Notes: generated from the sequence alone by a model not told the origin. 64,000 bases of DNA from Bacillus vallismortis (GCF_004116955.1 NZ_CP026362.1:3172501-3236500), one strand, 5' to 3'. Counted from the first letter of the stretch, positions 1 through 9,003 are shown. Made by a program: numbers and translations.

Positions 1-230
1 TCACGAAGCGTGCAGCAAATGCAGCCGTTTGACATTTCCACAAGCTTTTCATCTGTTCTGGAAAGGCCGCCTTCCTGCTTAACCAATCCCGCGTCAATGT
101 TCACCTCGCTCATATCGTTGACGATGACGGCTATTTTTAAGCCTTCACGATTTTGCAGAATGCTGTTCAGCAATGTTGTTTTTCCCGCGCCAAGATAACC
201 GCTCAGTACGGTAACCGGAATTTTTTTCAT
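1..230 (-). CDS. zagA: ZagA/YciC zinc-dependent GTPase metallochaperone, 5' part only
   Basis: This is the N-terminal 76 codons of a COG0523 (CobW-like) P-loop GTPase; the gene runs off the left edge. The reading frame shows the Walker A motif GAGKTTL at about residues 13-19 and ends in the family's CxCC zinc-binding motif (GCICCTLR). COG0523 proteins deliver zinc to client enzymes under zinc limitation; in B. subtilis ZagA is reported to support FolE activity, which fits the folEB gene nearby. The ATG at 230 is preceded by a strong GAGGAGGA ribosome binding site. A Zur-type operator lies just upstream at 248-268. The family assignment is secure; the rest of the protein cannot be judged. Confidence 0.95.
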   Translation of the reverse strand, partial: MKKIPVTVLSGYLGAGKTTLLNSILQNREGLKIAVIVNDMSEVNIDAGLVKQEGGLSRTDEKLVEMSNGCICCTLR

Positions 231-247
231 ACGAATGTCCTCCTCAT

Positions 248-268
248 AAAATAGAATCATTACGATTT
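248..268 (-). promoter_or_regulatory. Zur box upstream of zagA
   Basis: A 21-bp site matches the Bacillus Zur consensus (AAATCGTAAT-N-ATTACGATTT) in 17 of 20 defined positions; the half nearest the FAD gene (ATTACGATTT) is perfect. It overlaps the stop codon of the upstream FAD gene and lies directly before the zagA ribosome binding site, so a promoter for zagA would have to start inside the end of the FAD gene. Confidence 0.85.
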
Positions 269-1439
269 AACTTGTATGCTTCGCCGTATATGTAATGGTG
301 TAAGCAGCTTTTCGCGCTCCGGAAATATTTCTCGCTGTCGGCCCGATTTCTAATTCAGCAAAGGCTCCCATCACATATAATCCTTTTCCCCATTCCAAAT
401 CCTTGCCAACGATCGGAAAACCGCAGCCTGCATAAGGCAATTGCTCCGCTTGCGCTGCTCTCTGTACCCAATCGAACCGGCTGATGTCTGAAGTAAAACC
501 TGTTGCCAGTGCAATACGCTCGTATTTATATGGCGATTGGCTGGCTTTTCCATGTATTATTAGCTTGCCGTCATCTGTTTTTTGGCAAGACTCAATTTCA
601 TCCTGAATGACTTTTATTCTGCCCTCTTTCCTATAGACAGCAAGCTTTCTTGACATGTCTTTTGGAAAAGAGCCGCGGTGTCTGGCGCTTGTAATCCATT
701 GCCTTCTCTGTTGGTAGTCAGACGTTTTGCTGAATGCTTTCATATATTTCGGACCAAGCCACCCCGGATCACTGTCGAAGTCATAGATCCGAAACGGATG
801 CCTCGCCAGCATCGTTACATCATGGCCGTCATCTGCGAGCTTTACGGCATAATGAGCCGCCGTTATCCCTCCGCCGACAACTGCCATTTGCACCCTTTTA
901 TTGCTTACACCGTGCACATCTTTGTCAAAGACATGATAAACGCCGTCATACTGAAATGGTTTTGCCCACTCCGGCCAAAAAGGCTGATGGGAAAAACTCA
1001 TGGCTAAAACCGCTCGTTCACCCGTGAGTGTTCCGGCGCCATCTATCTCCGCTACCCACAATCCATCTTCCCTTCTCAGATTTGTCACCATGCCCCTTTT
1101 CCATGCTTGATCAATCTGTATCTCGTCCAGCACCGTCTCACAGTGCTGATTGAAGAGCGACAGCGAGGGCCTTTTATATCTTCCAAGGAACACTTCCGGC
1201 CATTGGCTTTTATCCGCATACGTTTGCAGGCTGAACGGCTCTGTGTCTACGTGATGAACCGAAGGAGAGCGCAAGTATTTCATCTGAATGCGGCTTGTGT
1301 TTAGTTTCCAGCATTCAAGAGGCCGTTCATGGGGATCAATGACAGCCATTTCCTCAATCGATGCCCTTCCGCTTTTCACAAGATGCACAGCCAAGGTTGA
1401 GCCTTGGATGCCGCCGCCAATGATCAGCCATTTATACAT
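267..1439 (-). CDS. FAD/NAD(P)-binding oxidoreductase under a Zur-type promoter
   Basis: A 390-residue flavoprotein of the lysine/ornithine N-hydroxylase-like class. It has an N-terminal dinucleotide fold (GGGIQG, residues 8-13), a second one for NAD(P)H (GGGITA, about 189-194), the ATGF motif near 312-315 and a C-terminal FAD-contact segment (GPTARNISGARKAA). No signal peptide or membrane segment is visible, so it should be cytoplasmic. The ATG at 1439 follows an AGAGGAGA ribosome binding site. It sits between yciB and zagA, where I recall no gene in B. subtilis 168, with its own promoter (1482-1510) and Zur box (1459-1479), so expression under zinc starvation is expected. The substrate is unknown; it could hydroxylate an amine in a metal-binding metabolite or be an NAD(P)H-dependent redox enzyme. 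I recognise the fold but not a named gene. Confidence 0.85.
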   Translation of the reverse strand: MYKWLIIGGGIQGSTLAVHLVKSGRASIEEMAVIDPHERPLECWKLNTSRIQMKYLRSPSVHHVDTEPFSLQTYADKSQWPEVFLGRYKRPSLSLFNQHCETVLDEIQIDQAWKRGMVTNLRREDGLWVAEIDGAGTLTGERAVLAMSFSHQPFWPEWAKPFQYDGVYHVFDKDVHGVSNKRVQMAVVGGGITAAHYAVKLADDGHDVTMLARHPFRIYDFDSDPGWLGPKYMKAFSKTSDYQQRRQWITSARHRGSFPKDMSRKLAVYRKEGRIKVIQDEIESCQKTDDGKLIIHGKASQSPYKYERIALATGFTSDISRFDWVQRAAQAEQLPYAGCGFPIVGKDLEWGKGLYVMGAFAELEIGPTARNISGARKAAYTITYTAKHTS

Positions 1440-1458
1440 AGGAGAATCTCCTCTCTAC

Positions 1459-1479
1459 AAAACGTAATTGTTACGATTT
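1459..1479 (-). promoter_or_regulatory. Zur box of the FAD oxidoreductase gene
   Basis: This 21-bp site matches the Zur consensus in 18 of 20 defined positions, with nearly perfect CGTAAT and TTACGATTT arms. It begins two bases downstream of the -10 element, so a bound repressor would cover the transcription start, a typical repressor layout. Confidence 0.9.
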
Positions 1480-1481
1480 AA

Positions 1482-1510
1482 ATAGTATGTTCTTTTTTCC
1501 TTTTTGTCAA
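1482..1510 (-). promoter_or_regulatory. Sigma-A promoter of the FAD oxidoreductase gene
   Basis: A consensus -35 TTGACA (1505-1510) is separated by exactly 17 bp from a -10 TACTAT (1482-1487), read on the minus strand. This is among the best sigma-A matches in the window. The strength together with the adjacent operator suggests tight repression in zinc-replete cells and high output on derepression. Confidence 0.85.
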
Positions 1511-1522
1511 CTGCTTTTCCAT

Positions 1523-2140
1523 TCAGCCAATCACAACTTTTGTATGTTGAGGGATGTTTTCATATATCCATTTCGCATCTGGGATGGCCAGTCTGATACA
1601 TCCATGAGATGCCTTCATCCCTAGTTTTTTTGCTTCTTTTTCGATGACCTTTTTATCCTTTGTCATCGGTACACTGTGAAATAGAAACTCGCCATGGTTC
1701 TTCCATGAGACCCAGTATTCCGCGCCTTCCTGATACCCTTCAGAGAAAAACCATTCTCCCCGTTCAGGCTCTATATAAAAGGTGCCCTTTGGCGTAGCGT
1801 CATCTTTTGTTTGATCCAGTCCTGATGAGACAATCATTGTATATAAGGTTTTGTTTCCTTCTTTGATGTAAGCCTTCTGGTCTTTCACATCCACATCAAT
1901 CCAGACAAGCTTCTCCTTGATATTCGGGTATTCACCGCCTGAAGGCTTTGTCCAATCAATGCTGGTTTCTTCTGTCTTTTGGTCGGACGTTGCGTGATCT
2001 GCCGTTTTCTTCTTATCAGCGCTTGTGTGTTCTTCCGTTTTCTTTGTATCGGCACTTGCGTGTTCTTCCGCATGGCCAGAGCAGGCCGACATCAGGCTGG
2101 CCGGCACAAGAACTGCAACAAATAATAATAAGAGTTTCAT
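1523..2140 (-). CDS. yciB: YciB, lipoprotein with L,D-transpeptidase (YkuD) domain
   Basis: A 205-residue exported lipoprotein. The lipobox LMSAC puts the lipidated cysteine at residue 20. Residues 23-58 form three imperfect repeats rich in His, Glu, Lys and Thr (EEHASADTKKT-type units), a likely flexible stalk that could bind metal. The rest is a YkuD-type L,D-transpeptidase domain with H155 and the catalytic SHGCIRL motif (C181). Such enzymes remodel or cross-link peptidoglycan outside the membrane. The gene overlaps the folEB stop by four bases, so the two are translationally coupled and should share the Zur-controlled folEB promoter. Why a zinc-starved cell would want this activity is unclear; replacing zinc-dependent wall enzymes is one idea (inference). 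Confidence 0.9.
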   Translation of the reverse strand: MKLLLLFVAVLVPASLMSACSGHAEEHASADTKKTEEHTSADKKKTADHATSDQKTEETSIDWTKPSGGEYPNIKEKLVWIDVDVKDQKAYIKEGNKTLYTMIVSSGLDQTKDDATPKGTFYIEPERGEWFFSEGYQEGAEYWVSWKNHGEFLFHSVPMTKDKKVIEKEAKKLGMKASHGCIRLAIPDAKWIYENIPQHTKVVIG

Positions 2141-3051
2141 ATTCGATCCTCCTGTTTCGAGAAACGCAGCTTTGCATAGGCGTCGTGAAGATGGATCGAT
2201 TCTTCATTGCGGCATTCAATCTCAAAGGCTGTCACCCATTCAAGCTCATACAAATCCGCGGCGATCAGCCGGATGAGATCCTCCACAAATCTCGGGTTTT
2301 CATATGCCGTTTCTGTTACGGCTTTTTCATCAGGGCGCTTCAACACCGGGTGCAGTCTAGCGGAGGCATTTGATTCAGCTGCATGAAGCAAATCGGCTTT
2401 AACATCACTTGGCAGCGATGCGGCCGGATGAATGTCAGCCCAAATGCTGACCGTTCCCCTCTGATTATGGGCGCTGTATTCACTGATTTCCTTGGAGCAA
2501 GGGCACAGGGTCGTTACTTTCGCTGAGATGCCGGCACGCTGTTCAAACGGCTGATCTTCGCGATAGGTGACAGACATCCATATGTCAGCATGCATCAGGC
2601 CCGCTTTCTCAAGCTTCGGGCTTTTTCGTTCGAAAAACCATGGAAACCGCACTTCGACTGATGCGGAGGACTGGCCCATGTTTTCCGCAAGATCTTTCGT
2701 AAATTGCTGAAGTGTGGAAAATGAGAGAATCCAGCCGTTTTGATGATAGGCTTGAAGCAGATCTGTTAACCGGCTCATGTTAATTCCCTTTTGATTTCTC
2801 CGCAAATCACAAGTCATTGTAAAGTTTGCGGCCGTTGTTTGCTTAGCAGGCGCCATGGCAGAAGTGATTGTGACCGGATGGGACACGTTAGCGACACCTA
2901 CATGCTGAATGTCAAAAAAATAATCTTTTCTGATGTTTTGCAGATCCGTCATTTTTTCTTTTTCTACAGGTTTATCGCCTTTCAGCGGACTGACCGACCC
3001 AAAATATTGAAGACGCTCCGGTTTTTCCGGCAGCAGCGTGTGTTGATTCAT
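2137..3051 (-). CDS. folEB: FolEB/YciA, GTP cyclohydrolase IB (zinc-independent)
   Basis: A 304-residue GCYH-IB (FolE2/COG1469) enzyme that makes 7,8-dihydroneopterin triphosphate from GTP, the first step of folate synthesis. The catalytic cysteine motif LCPCSKE is at about residues 182-188, with the conserved SAHNQRG segment just after. Unlike zinc-dependent FolE, this type can use other divalent metals, so it backs up folate synthesis when zinc is scarce. It is the first gene of the folEB-yciB unit; the ATG at 3051 is preceded by a GAGGAG ribosome binding site and a Zur box at 3074-3094. Length and motifs are normal for the family. Confidence 0.96.
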   Translation of the reverse strand: MNQHTLLPEKPERLQYFGSVSPLKGDKPVEKEKMTDLQNIRKDYFFDIQHVGVANVSHPVTITSAMAPAKQTTAANFTMTCDLRRNQKGINMSRLTDLLQAYHQNGWILSFSTLQQFTKDLAENMGQSSASVEVRFPWFFERKSPKLEKAGLMHADIWMSVTYREDQPFEQRAGISAKVTTLCPCSKEISEYSAHNQRGTVSIWADIHPAASLPSDVKADLLHAAESNASARLHPVLKRPDEKAVTETAYENPRFVEDLIRLIAADLYELEWVTAFEIECRNEESIHLHDAYAKLRFSKQEDRI

Positions 3052-3073
3052 TCAGAAAACTCCTCTCATCAAT

Positions 3074-3094
3074 AAATCGTAATTATTACTATTT
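3074..3094 (-). promoter_or_regulatory. Zur box upstream of folEB
   Basis: A 21-bp site that matches the Zur consensus at 19 of 20 defined positions (a single G-to-T change in the second arm). It lies 22 bp upstream of the folEB start, where it would block the promoter when Zur carries zinc. It is the best Zur match in the window. Confidence 0.92.
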
Positions 3095-3131
3095 ATTCTG
3101 ATCGCTTCACCGATGAAAATCAAGAGAAAAT

Positions 3132-3156
3132 AAAAAAGACACGCACGAAGCATGTC
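3132..3156 (-). terminator. Terminator of nasA
   Basis: Read on the minus strand, a GACATGC/GCGTGTC stem with a TTCGT loop is followed by TTTTTTATTTT just after the nasA stop codon. It separates nasA from folEB. Confidence 0.8.
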
Positions 3157-3165
3157 CTTGAAAAC

Positions 3166-4371
3166 CTATACATCCGCCGGGCTGCTTTTTACGCTCCAGC
3201 TTTTCCTCCAGTAATAGCCTACGGCAAGCACGAGTGCAAATGCCAGCAGCGCGATACAGGAAAACGTGATAAAACCGATAGCATATGTGCCTGTCATCTG
3301 TTTTAACGATCCTAAGATATTCGGCAGGAAAAACCCTCCGATCCCGCCGGCCGCACCGACAATTCCCGTCACCATGCCGATTTCTTTGCGGAAGCGCTGC
3401 GGCACGAGCTGGAATACGGCTCCGTTCCCCATTCCGAGCCCCATCATTCCGACAAACAACAATACGATGACCATTGAGAGAGACGGCAGGCTGCTGACTC
3501 CAGCCATACACAAGGCCACGATGACAAACAAGACAGAAAGCACTTTTGTCCCGCCGACACGATCGGAAATCCAGCCCCCGACAGGCCGAAAAAAGCTTCC
3601 CGCCGCCACACATAATGTAACGAAATCTCCCGCGTGAATTTTTGACAGCTGGTATTGATCGACGAAGAAAATAGATAAAAAGCTTGAAAGCCCCACAAAT
3701 CCCCCGAATGTAACGCTGTACAGCAGGCAGAAGAACCATGTTTCCTTTTGCCCGAACACATGCAGATAACTTTTGAGCGGCTGCGGCGCCGGCTGTGCGG
3801 GAGAATCCTTTGCCATGGATACAAATAAAACAAAGACGATCAATAAAGGAATGAGCGCAATTCCCATGACAATATGCCAGCCGAACTGCTCTGCAAAACG
3901 CGGGCCAAACAGCGTTGCAAACAGAGTGCCGCTGTTCCCCGCGCCGGCAATCCCCATCGCCAAGCCTTGCAAATGAGGGGGATACCACCGGCTTGCCATA
4001 GGCAGCGCTACGGCAAAGCTTGCCCCCGCCACACCAAGCAGAATCCCGATGGCATACAGCTCAGGGAGCGAGCGGCCGCCAAATGTCCCCCACAGCAGCG
4101 GAACCATTGTCACCAGCATTCCGAGCATTGCCGTTTTTTTCGGCCCGATTCTGTCCGTGAACACACCTAAAATGATACGAAACACAGATCCTGATAAAAT
4201 CGGCACAGCCACGACAAGCCCTTTCTCAACAGGAGACAAGCCAAAATCCTGAGAAATATAAACACCAAGCGCCCCAAGCATCACCCATATCATAAAACTC
4301 ACATCAAAGTATAAAAAAGAACAGAGCAAAGTGAGTGGATGACCGCTAGTTTTCAGCTCTGACAGCTTCAT
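3166..4371 (-). CDS. nasA: NasA nitrate/nitrite transporter (MFS)
   Basis: A 401-residue major facilitator of the nitrate/nitrite porter family with about 12 hydrophobic segments, including the first-loop signature [18 protein letters not shown] and the [12 protein letters not shown] loop after TM2. It brings in nitrate for assimilation. It is divergent from nasBCDEF across 177 bp carrying a TnrA box (4454-4470), which fits induction under nitrogen limitation. A candidate -10 (TATATC, 4421-4426) puts the start site about 48 bp from the box centre. The long opposite- and same-strand frames inside it are shadows. It ends with its own terminator. Confidence 0.96.
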   Translation of the reverse strand: MKLSELKTSGHPLTLLCSFLYFDVSFMIWVMLGALGVYISQDFGLSPVEKGLVVAVPILSGSVFRIILGVFTDRIGPKKTAMLGMLVTMVPLLWGTFGGRSLPELYAIGILLGVAGASFAVALPMASRWYPPHLQGLAMGIAGAGNSGTLFATLFGPRFAEQFGWHIVMGIALIPLLIVFVLFVSMAKDSPAQPAPQPLKSYLHVFGQKETWFFCLLYSVTFGGFVGLSSFLSIFFVDQYQLSKIHAGDFVTLCVAAGSFFRPVGGWISDRVGGTKVLSVLFVIVALCMAGVSSLPSLSMVIVLLFVGMMGLGMGNGAVFQLVPQRFRKEIGMVTGIVGAAGGIGGFFLPNILGSLKQMTGTYAIGFITFSCIALLAFALVLAVGYYWRKSWSVKSSPADV

Positions 4372-4453
4372 AAGATTCCCCTTTCTTGACTCTCCATTAT
4401 TTTAAATTTTCTGAATAAAGGATATATGACCATCTTTTTCTGGAAAAGACTTG

Positions 4454-4470
4454 TGTCAGTTTTTGTGACA
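4454..4470. promoter_or_regulatory. TnrA box shared by nasA and nasB
   Basis: TGTCA-N7-TGACA is a perfect match to the 17-bp TnrA/GlnR consensus TGTNAN7TNACA. Its centre lies about 49 bp upstream of the start site implied by a CATAAT -10 at 4499-4504 (nasB) and about 48 bp from that implied by TATATC at 4421-4426 (nasA). This near-symmetrical spacing is what TnrA-activated promoters show, so one site probably drives both directions. Confidence 0.93.
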
Positions 4471-4548
4471 CGTTTAATGCGTTGACCATGCATTGTGACA
4501 TAATTTTTGAAGGGACACTTATTTGCTGCGCCAAAGGAGGTCTGGTAC

Positions 4549-6864
4549 ATGAAGAAACAAAGGTTGGTGTTAGCAGGGAACGGAATGGCTGGCATCCGCT
4601 GTATTGAAGAAATTTTAAAGCTAAATCGCCAAATGTTTGAGATTGTCATTTTCGGAAGCGAACCGCATCCCAACTATAATCGCATTCTCTTATCCTCTGT
4701 TTTGCAGGGTGAGGCGTCACTCGATGACATTACACTGAACAGCAAGGATTGGTACGACAAGCACGGGATTACCCTTTATACAGGCGAAACGGTTGTTCAC
4801 ATTGATACAGATCAGCAGCGGGTCAGCACGGACCGGAAACGCACCCTGTTTTATGACAAATTGATTGTGGCAACAGGCTCCTCCCCATATATTCTCCCCA
4901 TCCCCGGGGCGGACAAAAAAGGCGTCTATGGATTTCGAACAATAGAAGACTGCCAAGCATTGATGAGCATGTCAGAATACAATCAAAAGGCCGCGGTAAT
5001 CGGAGCTGGATTATTAGGACTGGAAGCCGCAGTCGGGTTACAGCACCTCGGCATGGATGTCAGCGTCATTCACCACGCCGCCGGCATTATGCAAAAACAG
5101 CTCGATCAAACGGCATCGAGGCTGCTGCAGACGGAGCTGGAGCGGAAAGGCTTAACCTTTCTTTTGGAGAAAGACACCGTATCCATTTCTGGGACCTCGC
5201 GGGCTGACGGCATTTGTTTTAAAGACGGCTCTTCACTGAAGGCAGACTTGGTTGTAATGGCGGCTGGCGTAAGGCCGAATATTGAATTGGCTGTATCAGG
5301 GGGAATCGCAGTCAACCGCGGGATCATCGTGAATGACTGCATGCAGACGAGCGAACCGAATGTATATGCCATCGGGGAATGTGCCGAGCATAACGGAACA
5401 ATATACTGTTTGGTACCGCCGCTTTATGAGCAGGGAAAAGTTCTCGCCAGACATATTTGCGGCGATCTATGTGAGGGATATCAAGGCTCGGCACCATCCA
5501 CGGCTTTAAAAATAGCCGGAATTGATGTGTGGTCAGCCGGAAAGGTTCATGAGGATGAACGCACGACGAGCATCAACATTTGCGATGAACAAGCAGGCAT
5601 CTATAAAAAAGCACTCTTTGAGGATGAGAAACTGGCCGGCGTTATTTTAATCGGAGACACGCGTGACAAGCAGCGTTTTCTCGACAGCCTGCTCAAACAA
5701 AGAGACATCTCGATCGTGAAAAAGCAGCTATTCGAACCGAAGGAAAACGGCACGTTATTTGATTCTATGTCTTCCAGTGAAACGATTTGCCAATGCAACT
5801 CAGTGACGAAAGGCGCGATTGAAGACACGGTACACACGAAAGGCTTAACCACTGTCGAGGAAGTCAAGCACTGTACCAAAGCATCCGGCTCCTGCGGAGG
5901 ATGCAAGCCGCTCGTGGAAAACCTTTTGAGGTACATGGCCAGCAGCGAATATGCAGAGCCCGCCGGCACACCTACGTTTTGCGGCTGCACTGATGTAACA
6001 GAAGACGGCATCATTGCTGAGCTTCAACGCAGACCATTCACCGATCCGGGGGAAGTCATGAGCCAGCTTGGCTGGAAAACAAAAGACGGCTGCCACAAAT
6101 GTGTTCCGGCGATTCAATACTACATGGAAAAGCTGCAGCCCGATTTTGTTCAGTCTGAACCAGAGGCCGAAGATACGTGCATCCTGATTCCGCAAATGTA
6201 CGGCGGACGCGCAACCGCGGAGCAGTTAAGAGACATCGCCAACATCATCGAAGCATACAGCATCCCAGACGTATCGATCACTCACAGGCAAAGACTGAAG
6301 CTTTCCGGGATCAAACCCGCGGATCTCCCGAACATCAGAAAACACCTGAAAATGCCTGCTCGCTCAAACGAACACCGCCGCTCGCTGCAAAGTATCAAAA
6401 CATGTACATGCGGACAAAACCGATCGATTCAGCAGCTGGCAGCCCCAATCGAGAGGCAACTTGAGGGGCTTTCCATGCCCGCTTCCATTTCTGTCAGTCT
6501 ATCATGTGAAACAGACTGTACCGATGCCGCCATACAAGATGTCGGCGCGATTCGGACGCACGCTGGCTGGGACATTTATATCGGCGGGGTCCGGGGAACT
6601 CACGCCCGTTCCGGAGCCCTGTTTTTCGTGACAGACAACACAGACAGCACTGCCGGCATGATCAAAGGGCTGATCCAATATTATCGTGAGACGGCGCATT
6701 ACTTAGAAGCCGTTCATCAGTGGATCGACCGTCTCGGAATTGTGCACATCAGAGAAGTGCTATTGGAAGAGGACCTTAGGACGCAGCTGCTGGAAAGTCT
6801 TCAAACAGACCTGTCGATGATTCAAAACCCGCCCATACAGGCAGGCGCACATAAGAAAGGATGA
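4549..6864 (+). CDS. nasB: NasB, electron-transfer (NADH-FAD-FeS) subunit of assimilatory nitrate reductase
   Basis: A 771-residue subunit that passes electrons from NADH to NasC. Order of domains: FAD/NADH disulfide-reductase fold (GNGMAG at 10-15, [10 protein letters not shown] near 150), two BFD-type [2Fe-2S] domains (CQC...CGGC and CGC...CHKC, about 410-540), then a C-terminal region related to the siroheme half of nitrite reductase. That last region is degenerate: where NasD has CVGQQFC, NasB has CTCGQNR and lacks the second ligand. The ATG at 4549 has an AAAGGAGG site 8 bp upstream; the earlier in-frame ATG at 4507 has none. It is six bases upstream of nasC and is a paralogue of nasD. 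Confidence 0.95.
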   Translation: MKKQRLVLAGNGMAGIRCIEEILKLNRQMFEIVIFGSEPHPNYNRILLSSVLQGEASLDDITLNSKDWYDKHGITLYTGETVVHIDTDQQRVSTDRKRTLFYDKLIVATGSSPYILPIPGADKKGVYGFRTIEDCQALMSMSEYNQKAAVIGAGLLGLEAAVGLQHLGMDVSVIHHAAGIMQKQLDQTASRLLQTELERKGLTFLLEKDTVSISGTSRADGICFKDGSSLKADLVVMAAGVRPNIELAVSGGIAVNRGIIVNDCMQTSEPNVYAIGECAEHNGTIYCLVPPLYEQGKVLARHICGDLCEGYQGSAPSTALKIAGIDVWSAGKVHEDERTTSINICDEQAGIYKKALFEDEKLAGVILIGDTRDKQRFLDSLLKQRDISIVKKQLFEPKENGTLFDSMSSSETICQCNSVTKGAIEDTVHTKGLTTVEEVKHCTKASGSCGGCKPLVENLLRYMASSEYAEPAGTPTFCGCTDVTEDGIIAELQRRPFTDPGEVMSQLGWKTKDGCHKCVPAIQYYMEKLQPDFVQSEPEAEDTCILIPQMYGGRATAEQLRDIANIIEAYSIPDVSITHRQRLKLSGIKPADLPNIRKHLKMPARSNEHRRSLQSIKTCTCGQNRSIQQLAAPIERQLEGLSMPASISVSLSCETDCTDAAIQDVGAIRTHAGWDIYIGGVRGTHARSGALFFVTDNTDSTAGMIKGLIQYYRETAHYLEAVHQWIDRLGIVHIREVLLEEDLRTQLLESLQTDLSMIQNPPIQAGAHKKG

Positions 6865-6870
6865 GGCATT

Positions 6871-9003
6871 TTGACTGAACGACTGCTTAGATATTTCCGC
6901 GATAAACAGCAAGACATCCAATCAGAAAAAACGTATGACACCCAATGCCCGTTTTGCAGCATGCAGTGCAAAATGCAGCTCGTGGAACAAACCATCGTCA
7001 CACGAAAAAAGTTCACAGCGATCGGGATTAATCATCCTACGACACAGGGCCGATTATGCATGAAGGGCATGAACGCCCACCAGCATGCACTGAACGCCTC
7101 CCGCGTCACCCGGCCGCTGCTCAAGAAAAACGGCGAATTTATGCCTGTTTCCTGGGAAGAAGCACTGAATCACATCAAAGACCGAGTGACAATGATTCAA
7201 CACGAACACGGCCATGACGCCATGGCGGTATACGGAAGCGCCTCAATTACGAATGAAGAGGCATACTTGTTAGGGAAGTTCGCACGGGTGGGCTTACAGA
7301 CAAAATACATCGACTACAATGGGAGATTTTGTATGTCCGCCGCTGCAACCGCAGCCAATCAAACATTCGGTGCGGACAGAGGTTTAACGAATCCCTTAGC
7401 AGACATCCCCCACACCCGTGTGATCATTTTGGCCGGCACCAATATTGCGGAATGCCAGCCTACGATGATGCCGTATTTTGAAAAAGCGAAAGAAAACGGC
7501 GCTTACATCATTGCCATTGATCCCCGCGAGACAGCGACAACGAAAATCGCCGATCTTCATCTGAAAATCAAACCCGGCACAGACGCCGCCCTTGCCAACG
7601 GTCTCGTCAAAATCATCATCGACGAACAGCTCGTAAACACTGATTTCATTCGATCACGAACAAATGGATTCAAAGAGCTAAAACAGCATACTGACACGTT
7701 GAGCCTGAATGATATCGCTGATCAAACAAGTGTCCCGCTGGCGCACCTGCGAAAAGCCGCTGTAAAGTTTGCCAAGGAAACGTCCGGCATGCTGTTTACA
7801 GCGCGCGGGATCGAACAGCAAACCGATGGAACGGCGGCTGTAAAAGGCTTCTTAAACATGGTGCTCATCACAGGAAAAATCGGCAAACCTTACTCGGGCT
7901 ATGGGGCGATCACCGGACAAGGCAACGGGCAAGGCGCCAGAGAGCATGGCCAAAAAGCCGATCAGCTCCCGGGCTACCGTTCTATCGAAAATGAAGAACA
8001 CCGGGCGCATATTGCGAGAGTGTGGGGAATCTATCAGGATGAACTCCCGCGAAAAGGAGTCTCAGCCTATGAAATGATGGAAAAAATCAACGGCGGCGAT
8101 ATCAAAGGGCTGTTCCTCATGTGCTCCAACCCTGCTGTCTCCAGCCCAAATGCCAATCTCGTGAAAAAAGCGCTGAGAAAACTGACATTCTTTGTCGCAA
8201 TCGATATGTTTATGTCTGAGACGGCGACATACGCAGATGTGATTTTGCCCGCCTCCTCTTATTTAGAAGATGAGGGCACCATGACAAATGTCGAAGGCCG
8301 CGTGACATTAAGAGAAGCAACCCGCCCATGTCCCGGTGAGGCAAAGCATGATTGGCAGATCATTTGCGAGATCGCATCCGCGCTCGGGAAAGGCCGTTAT
8401 TTTTCTTACGCGTCAGCTGAGGAAATTTTTCATGAGTTGAGAGAAGCGAGCCGGGGCGGGATTGCCGATTATTCGGGCATCACATACGACAGGCTCAGAC
8501 GTGAAGGCGGCATTCATTGGCCGTGTCCGGAAGCTGATCACCCCGGAACCGGGCGCTTGTTTGCGGACTCATTCGCACATCCGGATCAAAAAGCGGCACT
8601 AAGTGTCATTCCAAACGACCCGGCAGTTCCAAAAGAGAAGCCGACAGCCGATTACCCGCTTTATTTAACGACAGGCCGAGTCATGGCTCACTACTTAACA
8701 GGCGTCCAAACGAGAAAAAGCGCCGCCCTTGCCGCGAGACATTTTGAATCATTTATGGAAATCCATCCGCAAACAGCAGCGTCCTTTCAAATTGAAGACC
8801 GTGTGCTCGTAAAAATAGAATCGCCGCGGGGGAGCATCACCGTCCGCAGCAAATTATCAGATCAAATCAGAAAAGACACCGTTTTTGTTCCCATCCATTG
8901 GGCAGATGCTCAAAATGTGAATGATTTAATCGGCGAGACCTTAGATCCAGTCTGCAAAATGCCCGGTTTTAAGGTGTGCGCCGTCCGAATCAGGCCTATT
9001 TAA
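6871..9003 (+). CDS. nasC: NasC, catalytic subunit of assimilatory nitrate reductase
   Basis: A 710-residue molybdopterin oxidoreductase that reduces nitrate to nitrite in the cytoplasm. The N-terminal [4Fe-4S] site is formed by C26, C29, C33 and C63 (CPFCSMQC...GRLC). The central part has the molybdopterin guanine dinucleotide-binding motifs (YNGRFCMSAA, GYGAITGQGNGQGAREHGQ, LPASSYLEDEGTMTNVEGR), and a C-terminal beta-barrel domain begins near YPLYLTTGR. There is no Tat signal, as expected for the assimilatory type. The start is TTG at 6871 after a GAAAGGATGAGG site. It is the second gene of the nas operon and works with NasB as the electron donor. Confidence 0.96.
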   Translation: MTERLLRYFRDKQQDIQSEKTYDTQCPFCSMQCKMQLVEQTIVTRKKFTAIGINHPTTQGRLCMKGMNAHQHALNASRVTRPLLKKNGEFMPVSWEEALNHIKDRVTMIQHEHGHDAMAVYGSASITNEEAYLLGKFARVGLQTKYIDYNGRFCMSAAATAANQTFGADRGLTNPLADIPHTRVIILAGTNIAECQPTMMPYFEKAKENGAYIIAIDPRETATTKIADLHLKIKPGTDAALANGLVKIIIDEQLVNTDFIRSRTNGFKELKQHTDTLSLNDIADQTSVPLAHLRKAAVKFAKETSGMLFTARGIEQQTDGTAAVKGFLNMVLITGKIGKPYSGYGAITGQGNGQGAREHGQKADQLPGYRSIENEEHRAHIARVWGIYQDELPRKGVSAYEMMEKINGGDIKGLFLMCSNPAVSSPNANLVKKALRKLTFFVAIDMFMSETATYADVILPASSYLEDEGTMTNVEGRVTLREATRPCPGEAKHDWQIICEIASALGKGRYFSYASAEEIFHELREASRGGIADYSGITYDRLRREGGIHWPCPEADHPGTGRLFADSFAHPDQKAALSVIPNDPAVPKEKPTADYPLYLTTGRVMAHYLTGVQTRKSAALAARHFESFMEIHPQTAASFQIEDRVLVKIESPRGSITVRSKLSDQIRKDTVFVPIHWADAQNVNDLIGETLDPVCKMPGFKVCAVRIRPI

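Noticed and set aside
3107..3988. Long minus-strand reading frame of 293 codons inside nasA
   Set aside because: Its translation is Cys/Arg-rich and unlike any family; it is an out-of-frame shadow of nasA, whose protein is a clear MFS transporter.
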